From Paraphoma chrysanthemicola (lineage: Eukaryota > Ascomycota > Dothideomycetes > Pleosporales > Phaeosphaeriaceae): DNA of 64,000 nucleotides. A model generated the notes under the pieces. It made no database searches. It was not told the DNA's origin and was given only the letters and a program-made list of their open reading frames with translations. The stretch spans positions 372,001-436,000 of the forward strand of contig JAGMWG010000017.1 in assembly GCA_020744225.1 (NCBI GenBank). The letters run 5' to 3'. The translations under genes and the position numbers were made by a program. This document shows, one piece after another, positions 1 to 11,947 of the stretch. Each line of letters opens with the position of its first letter. Position 1 is the first letter of the stretch.

Positions 1-3000
1 CAATCTCCAAGGAATTGAAATTGGAGCCGTCGTTATTGTCCGTGCGGTCGAATAAGACATTTTTGAGCTGGAACTCAGCCAGCGACTCTTGGCCGTCACG
101 CAGCAAATGCCAGACGATCTCCGATGCTGTGATGTACCATCGGAGCAAGCCAGTCGACTGCCTTGCTTGAGCGCGATCGTCCTGCTTGCGTTGTGCGGTT
201 GTGATAGCCTTCATGACGAAGAAAAGCTCGTCTTCAAAGATGGCAAGATCCTTCTCGACTTCAACACGATCTTCCCATCCCTGCCTATCAAGATACTTCT
301 CGTTGATCTGGAAGACGGTCTTGATCTCTTCGAGCTGGCGAATGCGCTCCTGGAGACTCATGACGAAGCCTGGAGCAGCGGCAAGATCGCTGAAGTCTGA
401 AGCGAGCATAATCTTCTCGAGTCTTTCGTTACGAGTTTTCTCAAGGGGCTCCCGATATAGCAACAGATCTAGAACGATGACATACATCGCGTAGTACTGT
501 CGAGAGTCGCAAAGGGCTCGCACATGTGGGAAATCTACCCAGAGATGGTCGATGCGACTTTCCATATTCTGTGCAGTCGAAGCCGCATCAGCCTTAGAAA
601 CATCGTCGTTGTATTTCAGTCGAAGAGTATTGTGCTTGTCGTAACGCATACTTGCCGATGTTCTTTGCACCACTCGCTGGAATCCATAGGGATGCATGTT
701 GAATTCGAACATGACTTCAAATGGCACCCATGGTGGCCAAGCTGAGCCCGCGGGTGTACCGTACGTGCTGCCAGAATACATATGAATGTCTTCCATGTTG
801 CTGAAAGTGTTCGAGTTTGTCACAAAGATCTGCAAGCTGTCCATGGCAGCAGTGAATCGTCTTTGCACTAGTCCAGAGACTTCGTCCATCACTCGGTCTT
901 TGTCCATGATTTGCAGTACCTTCAGCTGCATGGACTTCGCAGTAACGAGGACAGCTGCTTTGGTGTTCCTCTCGCTCTGTAACTGTATTTGTGGCGCAAT
1001 CAGTCGGACGATATATGCATTTTGCGCAATGTAGTCTTCCGCCACATCTTCCTCAGCCTTATTCTGATGCGCCTTTTCAGGATTTGCGTCCGAGGTGGTG
1101 TTCGGCTCTTCTTCTGCTTCATCAGCATTGACAAACTTCCTCGCGTCTTGCAACAGTTGTTCAACGGTTTCATCGATGCTCAGGCCGGAATCATTATGAA
1201 AACTCCTTGGAGTGGTTGCATCATCTTCTCCAGTATCGCGACTCGACATAGACGGGCCACGAGATTTGTTTTGCTCTTCAACAACGTCCAAGATGAACTT
1301 GACGGCCCTTCGCGACATATAGTACACAAAGCCGCGACGCTGACTGACTTGGTGTATATAGCGAAGGATGATGTTTCGCAGTGAATTGCTCCACTTGAGG
1401 TGTATATTGTGTACGATGAAACGGTTGTTGAAGTCACTGATGGAGTCGGTGATGGGAGCCGAGTCCATGCCTTTAGTATCGGAATCTGTTGCAGTGTAGC
1501 CTTCGTGAGCTTCGAAGTATTCGTCTTCTCCATCCGTCTCACCGCCATCGGGCGCTGCGCTGCGGTCGTCATTCTCACAGCGTTCCAGTAAACTCTCGTG
1601 CATGGAAGTCAAGAACTCCAACTTCTTCTGGAGGAAATGTGCATGGCCTCTGAGGTTGTTGACGCGCTGTTGGTGTTCCTCGGTGCCATCAATTTCACGG
1701 ACGGCCTTAAGCTCCGCATCCCCAATCGCGCGCTGATTATGCGCCATTTGTTCCTTCACACGCTCAATACGTAGCTCAATTAGCTTACACTGCACGCGTC
1801 GTGGATCGTTGCGCTGGGACATAACGCAATGATGAGTCGGCTCATTTCCAAATGCACTCCTTCTGTTGACATCTCCTGATATGTTGTTCGCGTGATCAGT
1901 TTGTCGGAAATACGTGAAGCGAGGCGAATATGCGAGAGGAAGGATCTGTGTCTCTGGATGACGATTTGATGGTAATATCCACCCGAGTTCAATGAAGTCA
2001 TCCATATCCACCCAACCCCAGTCGTTGTCAGGAATCGTGAATTTGGAAAGATCTGCCGTGAGACTCTCTTGATTGTAGCTGGCAATGTCTTCTTCTGTTG
2101 CATTGTCGACGTCTTCAGAGTCAGTACCAGCTATGCTGGCGGATACCGCGCGGACATCCATTCGGATGAGATCCAACTGCACCTGATTGATGCGCATACC
2201 AGTAGTTTGATTTTGCTTGCTGTCTTCTTGGCCCTTCGGTGCTTGTACGAGAGTTCGAAAGTCTTCGCGCCTCTGGTGCAGGTCAAACATGAAGCTGTCA
2301 AGACGTGCTTTCAGCGCAGTAGCCGATACGACTCCAGCACCATAGTCTTCGGCATCCTTGTGCTTGTAGACATGGCTCATGTAAAGCGGGGAGAGCAACA
2401 AGTTGTACTTGATTGTCGCCAAGTGTCGTCCGAACTTCTTGCTCGACTTCTCCACACCAGGCCATAACTTGCCTTGACGAACCGGCAATGACATGGCTCC
2501 GGAGAACATGGCCCACCAACTGTAGAAGTGCGTGAAGAAGCGGGGTGTTAGGTGCACACTGTTGTATGTCTTGGAAGGCTCAAGATTTGCAACTGACCAC
2601 TCCCTATCGTAGGGTGCAGCGATGGCAATGGACATGTGGATGTGATGGCTGCGGAAACCTTGGAAGGCATCGTATGGCTTGATGAAAGTTAGCAAAGACG
2701 TTCTAACTGCAGGACCAAGATTGTAGACATACCTTCCCATCAATCGGCTTGGCGTACTTCGGATGCTTGAGCGTTACCTGGTAGTGTGGAATGAAGTTAA
2801 ATGAGCGTCCACCACTGTCAAGATTCCTTTCGTACACCAGGCCAGCGACCCACCGGACGTTGCCGTTCAATTTCATGACCGTCTTTTTGAACACAGCCGA
2901 CTGCTTGCGACTAGATACGCTCGAAGCAGTCTCTGGACGATTGGTCGTCTCTGAATCAGCCTCGTGCCGCGCGTAATGGCTCAAGTCGGGAATAGCTAGT

Positions 3001-6000
3001 ACATAACTACCACTCTTGACGACCATGAAGTTTCTTGGATCTTCGTCTTCGGCTATGCTCAGCTGAACGTCGTTCTGCCAGCACATGACAAAGCCTGCAC
3101 CGTGGCCAGTCACCATGTACGGATCTCGGGAGCCTAGTAGTTGTTAGGGATTATTACACAAGCGAAGTCAGGGACACTCACCTTTGAGAATGAGATGGAC
3201 GTCACCATCCCCCCGCCAGGAGACGTTGATGCGGGAGTGGAAAGTCAGTCGTATCTTGTCCCAGAACCCGACTCTCTCTGATGGATCGACCGCAGGCTTC
3301 GTGAAATTCTCAATGATTTGCATCATGTCCTGGATGGCTGGCTGATATGAGGTTCCCCACGTGATCCTGGTGGGGTGTGCAGAGTTGATGTCAATTGCCA
3401 TGTCCGAGTAGGTTTTTACTGGCGCAACAGTCCGGCGGACATCCACCGCGAAGCCGCCTGTAGGCTCTCCTTCTGCAGTGCGCTCCTGTGGGACCACCAC
3501 TACTCGGCTCACGCGCGAGGACTCGATGTCCCGAAACTCTTCCGCTATGACGAAGTCGGTCTTCATGGACAAACTCGGCAGCCGTGAAGACTGAATGTTG
3601 CCAATCGCAGGGAAATGTAGGAACGGCAATGGGTAGTCACGGAGCTGTACCTTTGCTTCGCCCATGTTGATCTGAACATGCATCGGGATTAGCAGCGCAT
3701 ACTGTGTGTCCAGGGGCATGCCTTTGCCGATGCGATGGAGGTACCTAGGATATTCCGACAGGGGAAACGAGGGCTTGTCTATAGTAATGTCCAGATCGCT
3801 GACAGCAAGAGCCATGAGTGCCGGTCTTTGAGGTATGGCCAGGATTGTCTCTTTCTGGTCCACCTCGCCAGGTAGCTCATCCAGGCCCCAGAACATGGAC
3901 CGGATATCATTCATCGAGCGATTTTGCGTCGTCAAGGCATGGTCAATTCGCTTCTTCCAAGTCTGAGCGTTCAGGCGATTCAACTTCTCGCGAGCATCTT
4001 CGACGGAGGTTTGACAAGTGCCGCTGAGTCCACTCAGGCCGTCTTTGTTGTAACGAATCGGATGATCTGACCGACCTCGATCAATAGATTCGTGTCCACT
4101 GGAATCTGCACTCTTGCTCCGCCTGTGAAACCGTAGCTCCTTGTCCCTCTTTCTTGACTTCCCTCGACTGCGAGAGTCGTGGCTGGACTTTGCTCGGAAC
4201 CGCGCGTTCCCCCGATTCTCATCGTATTGCTGCAACTTCTTCACTTTCAAGGCGAAGGCTTGTTCCCGTGCCAACCTCTGTTTCTGTTCCATGAGTCCGA
4301 TGCGGTATATAGTCCCAAGCTTCCATTCAAAGGAGCTATCTTCCAGCTCAAAGAGTACTGCGCGGCTGCGAAGCGATATTTTGGGCACGCGCTTAGGACC
4401 CTCTGGCTCTTTGTCTAGGACATACTCGTCGGTTCCCGTCCTGAAGCGATGGTTCATTTGCTTGACAGTCTTGATAACGTTGGCGATATTGTCGAATATC
4501 TTATGCATGACGAGCTGATGAGGTACGGCGAGACGGATCGCATCGGTGGCTATGTCAAATGATTTTTCGTCAGTGACGGTATGGCCATATCTTCGCTTCG
4601 ATTGTCTGTAATCCATCCTTAAGGTTTTGACGCTGACAACTCGGCTCCAGGTACGCTTGACATTAGGATTCTCAGCGTAGAGCCGGACTAAACGCGAGCG
4701 CAAAAACGGATTTGTCCACCGATGGCGGCCCGTCTCGAGGGCATAGATCTGGAGCATCAGGGGCGGGTCCGCGGGCATATCAGCCTTGATCTGTACGAAA
4801 TGCGCCTTGACATCGACAGTAATGATCTCACGCTTGAGACTACCTGAAGGGTCCATGTAATCTCCATCCAGAGACGGTACTGCAAGGTGTCGAGGCGAGC
4901 TGGGCGGGGTCATTTGTGCATCTGAAGGCGTAGGCGTGGGCTGCTCGGAGGACCAGGCTACTGATTGCCTGAGCACCTGCAAAGCCATGCACATTGCAAA
5001 GTGACGGTAGAGCGAATAGTGGGCGAATAAGCTCTGTGCAAAGGCATGAATGTGGAAAATCGGTCCTTGCTTATCTGACAAAGTGCTAAAAGCGATCTCC
5101 ATGCGGGGTAGCGAGAGGAATGGCTCCTGCTCAGATGAGTCGGCAGCTTCTATGACGAGGCCCTCGAGGCCATGGAAATGTATGGCTAGACGTCTGCCAT
5201 CTGCTGGATTCATCGGTTGATGCTTTCTCGGGGAATTTGGTGATGACGGTGACGATGGTCGGAGGAGATGCTCATCACGATTGATTGTTCGACTTGGCGC
5301 ACGGCGTCTGACTGGCTTAAGCTCGATTTCATTATCGCGGCTTTGCTTGTACTCAGTCGTGAATGATTCCAAATGCAGAGCGATACCGCGGCTATGCTTT
5401 GAGACAGCAAGGTCAGTGCCGGCGACCTCAAGATTGAAGTCCGATCCTTGCAGGTGAACGTATGCGAGCCAAGGTGGCAGATTGCGCAAGAAATTGCCGT
5501 CTTTTGTCTTTGCCTTCCCACGTCGTCGTTGCTGGATGTCTTTCTGAATCTGAGCAATAATCTGTCGGAGACCCTCGCTGATCTCTGGGCGCACGATGAA
5601 GCACGAGAAAGTCTGTGCCGTTCCACGAACCTCAACAACAACATCAGGGGCAGCAATCACCTGTGCCCTAAGTTCGACATAATCTGTCACTAACAAGTTG
5701 TGTTTCTCAATAGCCGCGGTTTGGTAATAGAGCTGCTGAGCATTGATGCGGAATGTCGAGAGAAGAGCGTAGTGCAGTTCGCCATCTGCTGCATGTGACG
5801 ATTCCATGTCGAGTGACACCGAAGAAGATGAAGATATTAGTAAGTCGAATTCTTCCGTATCTTTCTTTGCAGGATCCATGGGTGGCAAAGTTACGCGAAT
5901 CACTGGCTCATGAATAGAAACCTTGATGTTCGCCTTTGGCAAAAGTCGGCGCAGAAGATACCGCTTGCTGTTGCGCGGTTTGGGAGGTTTTCGACGTCCT

Positions 6001-7454
6001 TCGTGGTCTCTGAAAATGGCGAGAAGCAGGGGTACATGCTTGGGATCGAAATCGAAGGATGGGGAAGTAATGACGAGATTAGCGAAGAATATGTTGGTGT
6101 TGCGCTCGGCGCTCTTCTGGTCGTTGGAAAACTGTATTGTCTTCGACGGCAGCGTTGTGTTCAAAGTTGTGGTGGCCATAGGAATGTATAGGAGGCGTTC
6201 GGGATGACCTTGGCCATCGTCAATGCCGACTGAAATAGAGATTGCTGCGACAAGGGCTTGATGGGCGATGTCGTTCGGCGAAAAATACATAAGATGGGCT
6301 GGACTCTTTGGATCAAGACGAAGCAGGTCCATACCGACTTCCTTCATAGAGACATTTAGGTAGACTGAGGAGTCGGGGTCGGGCGAGGTCTTAATCTGCT
6401 TGGTCAAGCCAAGGAAACCAACTGCAAATTGAAACTCGTGAATGCCACGGAGGATGGAGCTGGCGAAGTCGCGGGAGTCTGAGACAGTGCGAACGATGTT
6501 GCTTTCGCGGCTACTGGGATGATCTAGTTTGTCAATCATGTCAACGAGCGAAATACTCGAATGGCTGCGATGCGCGCCCTTGCGCGTAGTGGCTGCCCGA
6601 CATGCCTTCGCGCGTTCGATGCACAGCTTGATATCGTCGTACGGGATGCTGAGGCGGCCAAGCTTGAGCGCTATGGACGCATCGCGCAAGCCCTCGAGCT
6701 CCTGTTTGAGGAAGCCGTGGATATTGAGTGTACAGTGGTCCAGGATCTCGGTCGACTCGCGGCCCTCGAGGGTGAAGAATATGCTGCGGGCGGTGAAGAG
6801 CCACTCGGCAGGGTGCTGCTGCTGGTCGGGCTTGGGCTTGTGGTGGTTGAAGAGGCGGCTGCGGTCCACCGTCTTGCGCCTGGTGTCTACCGCGAGCGAC
6901 AGTCCGCCAATCTGGAAGGAGCCCACGTCAACTATGACAATGGTGGTGCCCTGTGCAAGCAAGTCGACCTGCCGGATCCAGTTGATGTTCCTGTGCATGC
7001 GCTTGATCTTCTCCTTCGCCTCTGTGAGCCGCTTCCATGTCTGTGTGCGCTCGATTTCCTCGTCGCTTGTGTCGTCATCCTCCTTGACCTGCTCTGGGGT
7101 GCTCTTTCCGCTCCCGTCCTTGTGCGCCGAGCCATTGGCCCAGGGCGCCCATCCCGTCTTCTTGCGCGGTTTCTCGCCCAGCGTCTTGAGGTCGACCGTG
7201 ACCTTGAGCTCGTTCAATACGATGCTGACCCACGTTGGCCGGGCAAAGGTCGGGCGATGCAGGGAGAAGCCCAGTCCGCGGATCTCGATGCGCAAGCCGT
7301 CCTTGGGCGTGAAGGCGATGCGGCGCAGTCCCGTGTAGCCGAGTCGCTGGATGGAGACGCCTGTGACGACGCGTATGAAGGCGAAGAGGACGAACGAGAG
7401 CAGGTACAGCAGCAGCAGGAGCCCCGCCAGAAACTGGAACGTGGGCAGGGCCAT
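1..7454 (-). CDS. FMP27: Fmp27/Hobbit/BLTP2-family bridge-like lipid transfer protein (3' end outside window)
   Basis: Family role: very long tube-like proteins thought to move lipids in bulk at ER-plasma membrane contact sites. Seen: exons at 7454-3182, 3133-2733 and 2677 to beyond base 1, about 2,450 codons so far, all in phase. Introns are 3134-3181 (48 nt) and 2678-2732 (55 nt). Residues ~6-30 form one hydrophobic N-terminal anchor, as usual for the family. The GFWDK signature lies near residue 1397, just before the first intron. The WPPW signature (SAWPPWVPFEV) is encoded near 750-720. A charged low-complexity linker (KSRKRDKELRFHRRSKS) sits near 4110-4170. Yeast Fmp27 is about 2,600 residues, so only the C-terminal part is missing. 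The start is the first ATG, directly before the anchor. Known from the family: domain names and role. Inferred: lipid transport here. The identity is very secure. Confidence 0.95.
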
Positions 7455-8178
7455 GGCAGCTCAACCCGACTCCATTGACTGCGCAAAGAGCTACCGAGTA
7501 GATTGCGCGTGTGCGCACGCGCCGTGCTGTGTGTGGACGAGAGACAGCCTGCTGGACATAGTCGAAAGCAGGGGGCTAGCAGCGACTGAGCATCGAGGAC
7601 CGAGTGAATGTGCGGACTTAACACGGACGGGGGAAGAATGCGGCGAAGTGCGGGAGTGCCGGAAGCAGCGACTACTGCAGTAGCTCTACTGGTCTGTCTT
7701 GCACGCGCTGGAGACACGCCGCCGGGGTAAAGTGCGGCTCGAGAGTGATCGTGTGCGTCGGTTGGGTGTTCGGTGGGGCTGAATCGTGTGCGGTCGCTTT
7801 CGTGTCTTGGGCAGCTGCACGTCAGATTCCCAGGTTTCCCAGCTCGGCAGCCACCAGCCGGAAACATCCCACATCCCTGGCGCCCTAGGGCCAGCCCGCA
7901 GAAAGCTTGTTCGACCACAGCAAATACAACAACCACAGGAGGTGTGAGTGGAATCATTTTTTCTCGCATTCTTCTATCTCAGCGGTGCACGAGGCTTATC
8001 CAGTAGGAATGTTATACTCGAGGGCTGCAATCACTTGGCAAGTCAAAGAGCGGTTCATTCATGTTCTCACTACAGAGAACTATCTGTGATGATCCCCACT
8101 ACAGATCTGCCCGTAGTCGGTCCGCACCAACTTCCCCATCCTGGCGGATCCCTTAACTTCAATCTAGCCTGGAACGAC
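7455..8178. other. Intergenic region upstream of the Fmp27 gene
   Basis: This 0.7 kb stretch lies 5' of the Fmp27-type gene and should hold its promoter. Only overlapping short open frames of atypical composition are present. I see no convincing exon, TATA box or repeat. Confidence 0.6.
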
Positions 8179-8877
8179 TCAGGTCCTCCAACTGGACTTC
8201 TGGAGAGGCTGCGTTCTTCCCTCCCGTGCGGGCAATAAAGTCTGAGCGAAAGACTCCATGAATTCACTATACCGCGTGACCTTCAAAACTCCATCGTTTT
8301 GCGGCTGATGCGTTTGTTCTATGCATTGCATTTGTCCGGCTTGCGGTTGTCGATGTATGCGTGGCGCTCTGGCTTCTGTCGTTCTCTGCGCTTCCGCGCG
8401 AGCGTCCTCTTTCCTTTTGGTTGACTTTGCTGGACGAACTTGGTGTACCCTTGTCTGGGGAGGGGTGCCTCTCTGGTTCGTTCCCATCGCTCTCTTCCGC
8501 TCAGGTTGTCTAGTCAACGGTTGCTCCCCACTAGCCTGCCCTAAAAGAGCGTTTCTGACGTTGGCGAGTCCATAGAGAAGATCATCGTCTGTCCTCAGTC
8601 GTGTCTGCGTGGGTAATGGTGCGATAGCAGCCTGCACAAAGTTGGGTGCAGGTACGTTCCTATCAGCGAGGGCGTGACGGTGGTCCGCATGTTCCTCGGG
8701 GTCAGGTCCATAAGAACGTGTTAGTTGGATGACAGTGATTACCAGATTACCCGAACGGTCCGCAGCGTCCGCGAGATTACGATCCAAAGTACTATCGTAG
8801 TCGACCAGAGTGTCGTCCGAACTGGACCACCGCTGCTTATCGTCTTTGATCGTTCGGTGTCCCATCCGCGGCTCCAT
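8179..8877 (-). CDS. Hypothetical hydrophilic protein (doubtful)
   Basis: A single 232-codon open frame starts with MEPRMGHRTIKDDKQR. The product is strongly hydrophilic and rich in Arg, Gln, Thr and Pro. It has no signal peptide, membrane segment, cysteine pattern or motif I recognise. Its composition (many Arg/Gln pairs, few aromatic residues) is also what a chance frame in moderately GC-rich DNA looks like. The neighbours, Fmp27 on one side and a stress-type gene on the other, give no functional hint. It may be a lineage-specific gene or noise, and expression or conservation would decide. Confidence 0.3.
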   Translation of the reverse strand: MEPRMGHRTIKDDKQRWSSSDDTLVDYDSTLDRNLADAADRSGNLVITVIQLTRSYGPDPEEHADHRHALADRNVPAPNFVQAAIAPLPTQTRLRTDDDLLYGLANVRNALLGQASGEQPLTRQPERKRAMGTNQRGTPPQTRVHQVRPAKSTKRKEDARAEAQRTTEARAPRIHRQPQAGQMQCIEQTHQPQNDGVLKVTRYSEFMESFAQTLLPAREGRTQPLQKSSWRT

Positions 8878-10143
8878 ACTACCTCGGTGTCCAATGCCCA
8901 GTAGATCCAGAAATGCCTAGTTCCTCATCTTCAACTCATCTTGCTCAGTTGCTAGGTTGCGCGTAAACGATTCGCCATGGTTATGTGCCAGCACGAGTCC
9001 CTCGCTGTTTCGCTCGTCAGCACAATCATTACTATGTGGCTCGGGTTTGTCGTACTAGTAGAGCCAACAGTCTCGTTCGTACATCGCTATCGATAAACAT
9101 TGCGCCAGGGCACTACGGGTGGACAGACCACTTGTGTGGTTGCAAGCAGAGCTTGATCGTGCGTAATGAGCTGTTACATCCGAGATGCGGGAGACGAAGC
9201 CTGAGGGAACAGACATTGCACCGAAATGAGGCAGGAGAACGAGTGATTAATTGTTGAAAGAATGTGTTGATTGCACGTGTTGTCGAAACCTGAGATGGAG
9301 ATGAATTGTGCGGGGAAATCAATGATGGCACTCAAAGCTGAGAGATTGACGGAACAATTGCGGGAGTAGGTGCCTCTGAGCCAGAGCAACGAAGCAAAAC
9401 TTCTACGGTCGTGATTGCCAACAGTAGATAGGTAACTACATCTTCATCATGAGAAGACGGGGTACATGTGGTAGCGGCAAAATATCCCGACCATTTGTGT
9501 AAGCCAAAAGCTTGAACTATCTCACGGCTCAGGAACGCGCGAAGAAATAAGTCGTTAGTCCTCATATAGATCTGGAGCAGCAGGCAGAGGAGTTGTTAGC
9601 GTGGAAGACACTGGGGAAGCTTTTACCGAGGCATCGGAGTTTTAGTTAGACCGAGCCGCGATCTGACGTTACGTCATCGAACGTCATGCCAACTGGCAGC
9701 GCGGGCTATCCAATGACCAGGTAACAGATCCCTTGCTGGCCATGCCTTGCAATGTCTAGGATAAGATCAAGAGTAAGTTACGCGCGCCATGTACAAATTA
9801 ACCGCAATCAGTAGGCGGCGGCATGGGCTATCCCAAAGCCTGCTACCCGCTCGCTTGATTGGAATGCTAGCTTGCTTTTGAGGCACGAACAGTGACTGCG
9901 CCCGGCTGTGACGCTTGTTTGTAGATTGTTCCGTGCTATTGCACCCCGCGATACGGTCGTGGCTTGCTTTTGGAACAAGGACCGACGATCCAGGCACCGA
10001 CGTCATCCCTTCGCATGCCATAACTTCACTAGCACATGCTCCTTGAACGCGACCATTAGTTCAGACATTCCGCCTCAATCCTCCTCCCACAACCTTCTTC
10101 ACTCAAACTGAGTCTATAAACGTTCCTACTATCATATTCAACA
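8878..10143. other. Intergenic region, upstream of the hydrophilic stress-type gene
   Basis: No convincing coding exon is visible in these 1.3 kb. The right half should be the promoter and 5' UTR of the gene at 10144. It contains overlapping CRE-like sites at 9664-9686 and 9999-10005. A pyrimidine-rich stretch full of CTTC and CTCC words runs from about 10075 to 10140 into the start codon, which is typical of highly expressed fungal genes. Confidence 0.6.
9664..9686. promoter_or_regulatory. Cluster of CRE/ATF-type half sites
   Basis: TGACGTTACGTCA at 9664-9676 contains TTACGTCA, the reverse complement of TGACGTAA, a typical ATF/CREB bZIP target. A further ACGTCA follows at 9681-9686, and GACGTCA lies at 9999-10005. 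All are upstream of the stress-type gene at 10144. Binding is inferred; only the words are seen. Confidence 0.45.
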
Positions 10144-11219
10144 ATGGAGACTATCACCAACGCTGCTTCCGCGGCCGCAACTACTGTGTCGAGCCTCATC
10201 TACGGCCAGCCAGCCAAGAACTCTGAGACTACCAGCACCACCACAGATAACAACGAGACGGCTGGCAAGGAGCCCATCTCTGGCGAGCAAGGCAAAGGCA
10301 CCGTGGCTGAGCCATTCGATAAGGGCAATGCAGGTGAGTGCTGGTCAACATTGCACATCACGAGCTGTGCTAACCAACATGTAAAGAGAACCCAACAGAT
10401 ATCGCCTCAAAGACAGCCGGTAGCACGTCATCCAACGCAGATGGCTTCCTCCCGCTCAACCCCACCGTTGGTAAGCCCACCACCACCGAGCCATCCACGG
10501 ACACGAAGAGTTCCACGTCGGGCGAGCCCGCCATCCCTATCGTTCCACTAAACCCCGACGTCGCTACAATGGGAGGAGGCAAGACTAACGAACTTGCTTC
10601 CGCAGAGTCTGGTGCTACAGAGAAGACGGGCACCACCGACAAGGTGTACAAGGAGACACCCCTTGACGACATCAAGCTTGCTGGTGCTCCCGGTGCTGGT
10701 CCAGCTGCACCCGAGTATACACCAGCAACCCCTGCGACGAACGTGAACTTGGCGACGTCAGAAAAGCCCACCGAGCACAGTACAACAGAGACAGTGAAGG
10801 ACTCTACATCCACTTCTTCACCAAAGGATGCCTCTTCTTCCAAGAATGAGGGAGTCGACAGCGAGATCGATGCTATCCTCAACAAAACACCCAAGGCCGA
10901 GCATTCTGTCGATGACCGTGAAGCAGAGAGCCCTCATGCTAAAATGACGGGCAAGACTGTGCGACAGACCGAGGCCTCCAAGCCTGGCGAGGGTGGAGAG
11001 CCAAAGAGTACGTTGATACACAAAGCTGGCCACATATTGAGTAGCGCTGACGGTGTCGCAGGTCTGGTGGCAGAGACCTCTGGCCACAAGACTGACTCCC
11101 GCAAGTCAAGTGAGCAAGCGTCTTCCCCAACGGGTGGTGATGAGAAGAGCAGCAAGAAGATCTCGGCTCTTAAGGACAAGCTTAAGGACAAGCTTCACAT
11201 TGGTAGCAAGGACAAATAG
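10144..11219 (+). CDS. Hydrophilic low-complexity stress/LEA-like protein
   Basis: Two exons, 10144-10333 and 10387-11219, are joined across a 53-nt intron (GTGAGT...AAAG) and give 340 residues. The N-terminus METITNAASAAATTVSSL resembles a family of abundant small fungal proteins often labelled glycine-rich or cell-wall-like; that label is not experimental. The rest is a disordered chain rich in Thr, Ser, Lys, Glu and Pro, ending in a Lys-rich tail with a near-repeat (KDKLKDKL). There is no signal peptide or membrane segment, so an intracellular protective role is the simplest inference. CRE-like sites upstream resemble those before the two LEA-like genes at 37294-39082. Gene structure is secure; function is unknown. 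Confidence 0.8.
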
Positions 11220-11947
11220 GCGGCTTCTTCATGTCGCTGATGCGGGCTTGTGACGAGGATAAGAGAGCAATGATACCACGGCGTGTACTTCGACCAAGAG
11301 GTCTACCTTTGTAATTTAAGAGCACTTTGATTTGCGAATGTGATATCCCGGACTACACCTCCAGACTTTACGATATGGTATCCAATCATCGTTCATTCTC
11401 AGCCTCGTGGAGCTCGTTGTGGTTAGCGCCCCACACCAGCGACATGCCTTGCAGGCATGGATTCGACGCTTCACTCTTATCACACGCACCACTTGCATAT
11501 GCCAACCAAGAAAACAACGTCGTGACCCATCGCCTATCATTAACACACTCGCCGAGGCGTCACACGACTCGATCAAATACATCACGTTGTGTTGCCCCGC
11601 ACCAACCAAAACCGCCTAAGTCCCACTGGTCAGTACCACATCTTCTAAGTCACCGGAACTATTTGCTCTACCAAAGATGCGCTGCGCCCTATTTCGGTGC
11701 CAAGCTTCTGATGTAGTCATAGTCGTGGTCTTAGTGACGAGGCGAGCTCCGACAATTGTCGAGGATTGCATGTCTGCATCTTCGACTGTGGTGCTGTCTG
11801 CAACCTCACGCATTTTCCATAGCGTCCTCTTGTCTTCGATTTACACACACGTCCGTCATCCTAAATTTCCCTTTTCTCGCTGCTTTCGAGCTACTTCTTT
11901 TTGCTGCGCCACTTCTTCCGTAGAGCGAGTTTCTTATCAAAGTCAAA
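11220..11947. other. Intergenic region
   Basis: These 0.7 kb lie between two plus-strand genes. Several short frames occur on both strands but none has good composition or splice logic. The last 150 bases are pyrimidine-rich and probably hold the promoter and leader of the amine oxidase gene at 11948. Confidence 0.55.

Noticed and set aside
6561..7478. Long plus-strand frame antisense to the 5' end of the Fmp27 gene
   Set aside because: It is the mirror of a GC-rich, clearly coding minus-strand exon; its Leu/Val/Glu-rich composition is a by-product of codon bias.
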